Position numbers and translations under genes: made by a program. From NCBI GenBank assembly GCA_029959085.1, contig JARWIR010000018.1:3844001-3908000 (forward strand): a stretch of 64,000 nt of DNA, in the 5' to 3' direction. Under the pieces are notes generated by a model. That model saw only the letters and a program-made list of their open reading frames with translations, was not told the DNA's origin and made no database searches. Origin of the DNA: Nemophila menziesii (lineage: Eukaryota > Streptophyta > Magnoliopsida > Boraginales > Hydrophyllaceae). This document shows, piece by piece, positions 9,293 through 17,058 of the stretch (the first letter of the stretch is position 1; every line of letters starts with the position of its first letter).

Positions 9293-11680
9293 ATGTACTA
9301 CGCTGTGTTTAAATTTTTTGTTATTGATGGAGCAAGTGAATGGCACGATACGCAAGATCCGACGAAGATTACTAATTGGGACCAATTAGAGATTGCTTTC
9401 TTTGACAGGTATTACCCAAGTAACATGAGGTTAGATGCGGAATTAGAGTTGACGCATTTCCGTCAAGAATATGATGAAACTTTGGGTAGGAGTTGGACAA
9501 GATTTCAGATGTGCTTACGTAGAGTCCCCAATCATGGCTTTTCAGAACAACAACAATTAAAAATATTTTATAGAGGCCTTGATGGGACTTCAAGAGAGAA
9601 ATTGGATATGCTATGTGGTGCAGGTTTTCTTCAAGTTCAACCCGCTCATGCAAAGATCATCTTAGAGAGAACAGTCAAGAATGAAGTTGGGTGGAGTTCA
9701 GTAAGAACACCAGTTAAAAGAGTGAATAATGTTGATATGGAAGAAAAGTTTGCTACGCTAGAGACAAAGCTTCAGAGCACACTAGAACAACAATTGAGAC
9801 AACTTACTCTAGCCGTGAAAGAAGGTTTCTCGAATAAAAGAGGTGAGGTAAAGGTTGCACAAGAGGTATATGGATGTGAGTATTGCGGTGTCAATGATCA
9901 TAGTTGGGAAAATTGTCAAAATAATCAAGAATCCGTGATGTTTGTGTCCAATAGAGGTAACTTTAATTCAAGTGGTAATGGATATCAGCCTAACAGAAAC
10001 CATCCGGGGTTTCAATACTCAAATCCTGATGGGGCAGCAAATCCTACTTATGCGTATCAGCCGCGTCCCCAAGGTAACAACTACAATCCAAGACCACACA
10101 ACAATTACCAAGGAGGACAGAATCAAAATTATGTTCAGAGACAAGCTCCTCAAGACAATTATGATGACACAATGAATCAGAAGGCCTTACCTGCCCATCC
10201 GCAAGAAGGAGTTACTCTTCAGAAAACAGTTGAAAGTTTAATCGCTCTTCAGACACAAGCTATGGAACGTCAAAACGCAGTTGAAGCAAGTATGAAGTTG
10301 TTCCAGAATCAGCTAAGTCAAATTAACAAACAACTGAATCAACGTCCACAAGGGCAACTCCCTAGCGATACTGAGAATCCAATCCAAATCGAAGACTGTA
10401 AAGCTATTACTCTCAGAAGTGGTAAGAACCTTCCTCCACCTCCTTTTCCCGTTATGAAAGAGAAAGAAGTCCCAAGAAAAGAAAAGGAAGTGGGTGAAAA
10501 AGAGAAAGAGAAAGAGAATAAGAAAGATAGTGAGGTTGAAGAAATAGTGAGGCCAAGTGAGATTCTAAAGAAGAAAGATGATACTATGATTAATCGTCCT
10601 CCTCCACCATTTCCATCGAGAGTTCAAAAGAAGGGTGACATGGCTGATTATCAAAAATTCTTTAACAAGGTAAGAGGACTTAGCATAAATATTCCGTTGT
10701 TAGAAGCTATTCGAGATGTGCCCAAGTATGCTAAGTTTCTGAAAAGAGCCCTCACCAACAAACGGCCATATTTTGATAATGAAATGATTGGTCTTCCTGA
10801 AGAATGTAGTGCTATTTGTCAAGGTAAATTACCTCCAAAGTTAGTTGATCCTGGGAGTTTCACAATTCCGATATCTATTGGTAATGAGTGGAGAGGAAAA
10901 GCACTATGTGACTTGGGTGCAAGCATAAATCTTATGCCCAAATCAATCTTTGACAAGCTTAATATTGAAGCAAGACCCACTTCTATGGTCTTGCAAATGG
11001 CGGATCGATCTCTTGCACATCCAGAAGGCCGAATCGAAGATGTCCTCGTTAAGGCAGGTACGTTAATTTTTCCCGCTGATTTCATTATACTTGATTACGA
11101 CGCGGATAGGAATGTCCCCATTATTTTGGGAAGACCATTCCTAGCCACGGGGCGTACCTTGATTGATGTAGAAAATGGCGAAATGATTATGAGAATCCAA
11201 GACGAGGAGATGAAGTTTAATGTGTTTAGACCTATGAAGTTTCCGGATTCCAAGGAAGAATGTTTTCGTGTAGATGTAATGGAGCCGGTAAGAACAGAGC
11301 CAATTAGTGTTGTGGAAACCTTAGGGGTGGAGGAAAAAGAACTAAGAAAAAAACCACCGATCAAAGTTCCTCCAAATCCTAAGAGAAATCCACCACTCAA
11401 TCATGCGAAGAAGAAAGAGAAAACACGTGTCACGAAGGTTCCGAAAGAACCTAAGAAAGAAAGAAAGAAAAAGGGGTTCAAGGTAGGTGAAGAAGTAGCT
11501 ATGAAGAAACCAAACCCCCATCCAAAGGTACGTGAATCAAAAAGTTCTTGGCTAGGACCATTCATGGTCGCGAAAGTTATCTCAGATAAACTAGTGGGAA
11601 TAAAAGCTAAGGGATGCAAATTTCGAGTTGCAAATATTGACAACCTCACTCACTGCTGGGGAGGTTATGTCAATGACTAA
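9293..11680 (+). CDS. Gag-protease polyprotein fused to an integrase-tail-like module
   Basis: 795-residue frame starting at an internal Met of the Gag core. Gag core (1 to about 140), then a CCHC zinc knuckle at about residue 195 (C-x2-C-x4-H-x4-C), Gln/Asn-rich and Pro/Lys-rich linkers, then a retropepsin with DLGAS at about 540. In E3 the frame would continue into RT. Here it passes into a Lys/Pro-rich segment (about 660-735) with no counterpart in E3, then a C-terminal module with F-x-VG, SW-x-GPF at about 753, and V-x-KV. That pattern resembles the integrase C-terminal GPY/F module of E3 (VGQ...SKWSGPY...V). RT, RNase H and integrase core are missing, but the frame is open throughout. 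Gag packages RNA and the protease cleaves Gag; the role of the tail is inference. Start at 9293 is only the first Met after the gag breaks. Confidence 0.82.
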   Translation: MYYAVFKFFVIDGASEWHDTQDPTKITNWDQLEIAFFDRYYPSNMRLDAELELTHFRQEYDETLGRSWTRFQMCLRRVPNHGFSEQQQLKIFYRGLDGTSREKLDMLCGAGFLQVQPAHAKIILERTVKNEVGWSSVRTPVKRVNNVDMEEKFATLETKLQSTLEQQLRQLTLAVKEGFSNKRGEVKVAQEVYGCEYCGVNDHSWENCQNNQESVMFVSNRGNFNSSGNGYQPNRNHPGFQYSNPDGAANPTYAYQPRPQGNNYNPRPHNNYQGGQNQNYVQRQAPQDNYDDTMNQKALPAHPQEGVTLQKTVESLIALQTQAMERQNAVEASMKLFQNQLSQINKQLNQRPQGQLPSDTENPIQIEDCKAITLRSGKNLPPPPFPVMKEKEVPRKEKEVGEKEKEKENKKDSEVEEIVRPSEILKKKDDTMINRPPPPFPSRVQKKGDMADYQKFFNKVRGLSINIPLLEAIRDVPKYAKFLKRALTNKRPYFDNEMIGLPEECSAICQGKLPPKLVDPGSFTIPISIGNEWRGKALCDLGASINLMPKSIFDKLNIEARPTSMVLQMADRSLAHPEGRIEDVLVKAGTLIFPADFIILDYDADRNVPIILGRPFLATGRTLIDVENGEMIMRIQDEEMKFNVFRPMKFPDSKEECFRVDVMEPVRTEPISVVETLGVEEKELRKKPPIKVPPNPKRNPPLNHAKKKEKTRVTKVPKEPKKERKKKGFKVGEEVAMKKPNPHPKVRESKSSWLGPFMVAKVISDKLVGIKAKGCKFRVANIDNLTHCWGGYVND

Positions 11681-11913
11681 TGAATGAGGTAACCCGTCGA
11701 GCTTAACGACGTTAAACAAAAGCCAATTATTTGTATATTAGCTGAGTTTTTAAATTTTTGCAATTTAGAATAGTTTGATTTTCGTAATTTTAGTGTTTAT
11801 TATTAAGAAATGAGGAAGGGTAGTTGTTTTTGATGATTTCAGGGATAAAAAGGTCATGAGTTTGGGGTCGAAAGGGCGAAAATAGGAGAAAAATTTGTGG
11901 TGTTCCAGGGGCC

Positions 11914-12363
11914 AAACCGGGTCCCCGCATTTGCAAATGCGGGTACCCGGTTTCGAAAGCTAAAAATTCCAACATTCTGACCCTGCGTCTTGGGTCCCGC
12001 GTTTTGCTGCGTTTTGCTGCGTTTTGATTCGCGCCATCGACGCAAAACCGGGTACCCGCATTTGCAAATGCGGGCACCCGGTTTCGGAGCTGTAACTTGT
12101 GAAATTTTCTGACCCGGCGTCTTGGGAGGTCGCGTTTTGGTGCGTCTTGGCTCGCGCCATCGACGAAAATGCGGGTACCCGCATTTGCAAATGCGGGCAC
12201 CCGGTTTCGAAGGGCAATTCTCTGACCCCGCGTTTTGGGTCCCGCGTTTTGGTTGCGTTTTGAGGTTAAAAAAAAAAAAAAAAAAAAGAAGAAAAATCTT
12301 TTTCGCGTCGACACAGCGACGCGAAACTGGGGCCCCGCATTTGCAAATGCGGGTACCCGGTTT
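11914..12363 (+). repeat. E1 palindromic module array (four modules)
   Basis: Four palindromes of about 40 bp start near 11914, 12045, 12166 and 12324. Each contains the same perfect 20-base palindrome CCCGCATTTGCAAATGCGGG, flanked by ACCGGGTACC-type arms that are themselves palindromic. The intervening backbone is also repeated: TCTGACCC, GCGTTTTGGGTC, then CGCGCCATCGACG just before the next palindrome. The 20-base core is identical in all four copies although the spacers differ. A poly-A run (12269-12287) interrupts the last spacer. The array lies between the pol-equivalent stop and the post-pol ORF. Several long chance frames cross it and should not be taken as genes. Confidence 0.85.
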
Positions 12364-12744
12364 CATCTGTGACAGGGCCGTTTGAAGCTTTTTAACCCTA
12401 GATTTTTACCTCTTTCTTCAACCCAGCCTCCAAAAACACTCCCAAAACCCAGAATTTCCTGAACATCATCATCTACAACCACACAAACCTCAAATCTTAC
12501 CCTCTTCCACCACAATAACATACAATCAATTCATCTCCTATCCAAATCACCATGAAATTCCCACTTTTCTCCAATTGTTCTTCATCCAAACTTCAAAGTA
12601 AATCCTATTCTCTCTTCCCACACATCAATTAGCCTTTACCCATCTCATATTCCACCATAATCTTCAAGTCTTAAGCCTCAAAACATCAAAGTTCTAATCC
12701 TTAGCTTCTCACTATTTGAAGTTTTGAGTTTGGGGTGGAAAGAG

Positions 12745-13110
12745 ATGCCTATCAAAACCGTTTTCATGTGTGCTTATCGAAGGAATTCTCCAAGAAACAG
12801 AAACGCTTTTGGTGCTATTCAAGAACAAGCTATTGAGATTCCTATTACACAAGACTGAAGAGGTTCAAATTAAGGCTAATCCGAAGAAGAGGAAAGTGAT
12901 TGAGGAACCTGAAAGTGAGGAAGCAAATGATCCGATGATGGGTTGGAATCGAAAATCAAGGTGTTGGAAGAGAATCAGAATACGAGGTGCGCTATTTTGG
13001 GAAACGTTACAAACAAGTTGAACTTTACTTGTTCAAAGCACAACTTACGATGTCTAGACGCAAGATAAAGTTCATGGACGCGACACCGAAAACCAGCCAC
13101 ACGCTGGTTC
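12745..13110 (+). pseudogene. E1 remnant of the post-pol ORF
   Basis: ATG at 12745 follows the same leader (GAGTTTGGGGTGGAAAGAG) as the ORFs at 31762 and 56919. The N-terminal stretch including IQEQAIEIP is recognisable, then a stop and frame changes. The large central domain present in E3 is deleted. Only pieces of the coiled-coil end and the terminal palindrome (AACCAGC...GCTGGTT, near 13099-13117) remain. No function can be expected. Confidence 0.75.
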
Positions 13111-13170
13111 AGATACGTTTTTTATCCCTTCTCATTTAGTGTATATTATTTTATTGCTTTGAGTCTTTTC

Positions 13171-13190
13171 GAGTCGTGGGGACACGACTC
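13171..13190 (+). other. Conserved GNRA-type hairpin (E1)
   Basis: GAGTCGTG-GGGA-CACGACTC: a perfect 8-bp stem closed by a GNRA-class tetraloop, about 60 bp after the end of the post-pol ORF remnant. The same hairpin occurs at 33136-33155 (loop GTGA), 58303-58322 (GGGA) and, reverse strand, 39683-39702 (GGGA, one stem mismatch). It is followed by a G-rich tract and AATAAAATAA. Likely an RNA element; role unknown. Confidence 0.65.
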
Positions 13191-13908
13191 ATTTTTTAGA
13201 TTGGGGTGGGGTTCGTTGCCTCATCCCAGTTTTTATGTGTTATATGTTTTATTTGCTTTCAATAAAATAATTTTCGGAGTTGTGTTTGACTGTAGAAGGT
13301 TTTAAATGTCCCTTTAAGCATACTTTTGATGAATCTATGATAGTAAATAGTGGACTGTAGGGATTGATATAAAACGCACTTACAATTGCATGCAAACATA
13401 GGTAATTAATAGGAAAAATTAATGAACAATGCAAATGAAGTAAGCTTGTACTCAAGGAATATGTTTGGTGTGTAGAACGTGAAATCCTAATTAGTAGAGA
13501 ACCCACCTAGATATGAACTAAAGACAAGTTATGTACTTAGGAAAATGATAGGGGCAGTTCTTTGTTAGCCATTTGTGCCTTTTTAGCCTTCTATCCCTTG
13601 TATTAATTATTATCCGTCTTAGCCCACTTTGAGCCTTTAGCCTTTTCTTTGTAGCCACGATATAAGCCATTATCCCTTAGATATTTAGGCATGACCATAT
13701 GACCCGCACTTGAATCACAATCCTGAGACATGTCTCGAGCTTGAGTTTGGGGTGGTGGGACCACGTATGGGGAATTAAATGGGTAGGGATCGATATGCTT
13801 TGTATTGTAGCACAATTGCAGATGATATATACTTGTAACCCTTTGCCGGGAATGAAGAAAAATGAAAAAGAAAGAAAAAATGAAAAAATTTGAAAAATCA
13901 TACAGTAG

Positions 13909-13949
13909 GAACCGGGAACCCGGATTTGTCAAAACCGGGAACCCGGTTT
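13909..13949 (+). repeat. Palindrome in the E1 3' spacer
   Basis: Two copies of ACCGGGAACCCGG separated by ATTTGTCAAAA, bracketed by TACAGT upstream and CTGTAC downstream. It is of the E2 palindrome type, not the GCATTTGCAAATGC type of E1's own array. Equivalent sites: 33863-33880 and about 59029-59046 (same type), and 38949-38979 in E3 (a different palindrome). Confidence 0.7.
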
Positions 13950-14549
13950 GCTTCTGTACAAAAAAAAAAGAAAAAAAAAGAGAAAAAGAAAAGAAAAATA
14001 CATATGAATAAAACATCCGGCAAAGTGGAATTTTCTGAAAATCATCTTGTTAATAGTGGGTAGACATGGGACGCTAAATTGTTGCGTATATGGGTGAGTG
14101 AGAACATCTTTTTGAGCGTTAACTCAAGCTCGAGGACACTGTTGATGGTAAGTGAGGAGAGAGCCAAAAGCTCACTTCAAATTTACCAAATATACATCCA
14201 TACCGTCCTTAAGCCATTATTATAACCGTAAAGACCTCGTGATTCCTAAGTGCATAGTGAATTTATAATTCTGTTGATAGGGAATATACTAGGTGGAGCC
14301 TTCAAAGCGAGTTAGGATTAATGACCACCCTATAGCCATCATACAGAGATGAGTACAAGTGTAACCTTCAAGCATTGCGACTTTAATTTTATGATTGAGA
14401 TTATTTATGTTTGATGTTGCATGATTAGTGTATGTGTATATTAGTTCCTAGAGTTTGCTATATGAGATTTATTTTGAGAATTGCTTTAGGGTTTATTTGC
14501 TAGCTTCTACTTGTTTATACGCTTACTTCTACCCTTTTGTTTTGTTTTA

Positions 14550-14585
14550 CTTTGTCGGGACGACAAAGGTTTGATTTGGGGGTCT
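14550..14585 (+). other. Polypurine tract with upstream hairpin (E1)
   Basis: CTTTGTCG-GGA-CGACAAAG (14550-14568) is a perfect 8-bp stem, immediately followed by the purine-rich tract GATTTGGGGGTCT abutting the 3' LTR. The tract would prime plus-strand synthesis. The hairpin-plus-tract unit is conserved at 34493-34528, 59654-59689, 38303-38338 (minus strand) and 21299-21333 (minus strand). Confidence 0.85.
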
Positions 14586-16149
14586 TGATGTCTCCCTAAT
14601 TGTTCTTATTTTCGACCCTTAGGAGACATCATTTTTGGTGTTTATTTAATTAATTTGATAGACTTTTGGACTAAATTTGCAATAATCCGGAATTACCTTT
14701 TTATTTCTAGCATTTTTTATTTATTAAACTTTTGCGCGTAATATTGGTATTTTTAGTGTAAAGTTTACAGGTTTTAGATGTTAGCTAGGAGAGGAATCCG
14801 AGGAGAAAGTCAAAGATCGTGAATTAAGAGTCAAGACTTGAAGATAAATCCCGAAGATATTATTTTTAGAGCTGAAAATCCATTTTCCAGGCCATAGATT
14901 GCTGATTTCGAGGTGCTTAAGCGATGATTTAGCTGTTGACCTTTGAAGAGAAATCATTCCTTATCGAGTTACGGAACTTTAGCAACTGGAATGAGGTCAA
15001 TCGGAGTTGTAACGCATCGGGAAAAGCCGTTTTAGTGAAGGTGTATCAGCAGTTACGGGATTTTGGGCTTGGAAATTGGGCTTGGACATTTAATTAGTCT
15101 TTTATTTTCTGGTCCAAGCCCTAGTCCGAATTTATGCTTATAAAAGGAGGCCTGGACTTCTATTTTTCACACAATTCACATTCTACAAGATTAAACACCA
15201 GAGAGAAGTCAACGGAAGGAAGAAGAAGAAGCTACAAGAGCTGGAGAGGGTCTATATCTCCGTTCGTAGTCATTCCTATTCCGTAAATTAGGTTTTTCTT
15301 ATCTTTAATTTTGTAATCAAATATGAATTCCTTTATTTTTAATTTAGTATTTCTTTTTAATATGAGCTAAACAATTGATAGTGCTTGAGAACAAATAATG
15401 GGTGAATCCCAATCTTATTAATTAACGAATGTTGAATTTGGGTTTTTATTGAATTAAACTAAATTAGGGCTTTTACTCTTTTCAATAAATTGAGATTATT
15501 TTACTGTTTTTGGAGTAGCTAACTAAGAACAGGTGTTAGTATCTAGGCTATTCCAATTAGTGGCGATTGGATCATCCTGACGGAGGGTTTAGGTACAGAA
15601 CCATTTATTCAATCTAGGATAGAAGTTAATGATTCTGACGAGCTTAGCTAATCCTAGGGCCAATGAGGTAATAAAACTTAATCATCCAACGGTGGATCAT
15701 ATTTACCCTGACGGGACTAGTGACACTTTAGGATCGCCTTATAGTCCACCCTGACGGGGGTATAAGGAATTTAGAATCCCGACCATTGTAATTAACTAAT
15801 TTAACCCTTAAACAACATAAGTTAGGAAATAGGATTGGGAGGATCCTTGCGTTCTCAGGTGCTACATCTCATATTGCATTTTACATCATTTTCCTTGCGT
15901 CTTAGCTTTTATTTACATTTTAGTAATTGTCTTTCATTCATTAGCTTTAATAACAAAAAAACCAAACAAACATATTATTATCTTTTATTTTCATAAGTGC
16001 ATCAATCACTATTTGCTAGACATTGTGATCAACCATCCGTCCTTGGAACGAATCTGTATTATCATACATACTACTTGGGACAACCGTACACTTGCGGTTG
16101 TGGTTCGATTTACATTTGCATTTAATTTAGAACACACAAAGGACCACCA
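14586..16149 (+). repeat. E1 3' LTR
   Basis: 1564 bp, starting TGATGTCTCC directly after the polypurine tract and ending CCACCA at 16149, followed by the target duplication AAAAG. By eye six substitutions and no indels separate it from the 5' LTR. TATA box at 15139-15147; 20-base hairpin CAACCG-TACACTTG-CGGTTG at 16081-16100. Confidence 0.95.
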
Positions 16150-16154
16150 AAAAG

Positions 16155-17058
16155 TAAACCTCGATTCATTTAAATATTAAAATAACATGAATCCAAATAA
16201 CATAGAAAATAATTAGTTACGGTTCATACCCATTGCAAGACTCAAGCACAAAAATTAATTTCATACTAAAAAAATGAAAATAAATAAAAACTAAAACCAA
16301 AATCATGTTTATAAAATAAAATGAAATAAATTTAATAAAAAATACATAATAAATGGTTGTGGAGAGGTGGAGAATGGTGAACTAGGGTGATAACCTTCCT
16401 TCTCTTCTCTTCATAATTTTTTCTGCCTTATATTCTGAAAGAATTGCTAAAAAGTTGATGTGTACTGATATAGGAATTTTTTATATGCTTATATACTTGG
16501 ACAAAAATGTTTGGGTTTTTATGGGCTCACTTAAGTGGTTTAAAAATAGTCCAACGCATTTTTGGCCAGTGATGTTTATGTTCTAGTCACAGTTACGAAA
16601 TTAGCATAATTTTCTTGTTTCAACTTAGAATTATCTTTTGTCACTTCTCACACGTCACTAACTTCAAGATCCATATGAATCAATAAGATTTTTTTATTCA
16701 AAATATCTGACCAATTAATAATGGTGACTAGAACAATATGACGTCAAGAGATTTCCAGTATACGCTCTCTTTCTTTCCCAAAGTGACTTTTAACTCTCTT
16801 TACGTCTTGGCTCCGGTTTGGAATTCAGTTCTTGACTTATATACATCTCCTTGAACTCTAGTTTCAATAATGTACCTAACATCTACACACTTAACATACA
16901 AAAAAAACAAAAAAAATCTATAAATAGCATAATGTCATAAAGAATGTACAAAAGTAAGATATGGAAAATATTAAGGAAAAGTCACTCACTTAGGTCCTGT
17001 AAATTCTCAAAAAGATGTCTCTTGAGTAAATTAATATATCACAAAAAAGGACACATCA
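16155..17058 (-). mobile_element. E5: partial, old 3' LTR (minus strand)
   Basis: The right boundary is clear. The sequence ends GGACACATCA at 17058 (reverse complement TGATGTGTCC), followed by the reverse-strand polypurine motif AACCCCCAACTCAAAT and a degraded TTGTCGTCCC hairpin. From about 16380 it matches the LTR pieces at 36340-36743 and 49444-49681 (for example ACTTCTCACACGTC...ACTTCAAG). The left boundary is not definable. E1 lies immediately left. Confidence 0.65.

Larger units (their letters stand above)
7236..16149 (+). mobile_element. E1: young non-autonomous Athila-type LTR retrotransposon
   Basis: Complete 8.9-kb insertion with two 1564-bp LTRs and the perfect 5-bp duplication AAAAG (7231-7235, 16150-16154). 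In order: LTR, tRNA-Asp-type primer site, broken gag start, long Gag-protease-tail ORF, palindrome array, remnant of the post-pol ORF, hairpin-rich 3' spacer, polypurine tract, LTR. RT, RNase H and the integrase catalytic core are absent, so it must have been mobilised in trans. By eye the LTRs differ at only six substitutions and no indels, which means a recent insertion. The 3' spacer 13191-14549 is noncoding apart from small chance frames. Confidence 0.93.

Noticed and set aside
9293..9653. Minus-strand frames inside gag and pol (for example 9372-9653, 10819-11400, 27032-27298) as antisense genes
   Set aside because: They mirror real coding sequence on the other strand and have no independent support.
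11998..12035. GCTGCGTTTT tandem as a CRISPR-like or satellite array
   Set aside because: Only three short adjoining units inside one palindrome spacer; no regular repeat-spacer structure anywhere in the window.
11790..12385. Several long overlapping open frames on both strands across the E1 palindrome array, with repeated short peptides such as FANAG and CKCG
   Set aside because: They are the translation of the repeated palindromes, which by symmetry lack stops in several frames at once. There is no coding bias, no start context and no homology to a protein family. The same applies to frames at 30735-31430 and 55900-56517.
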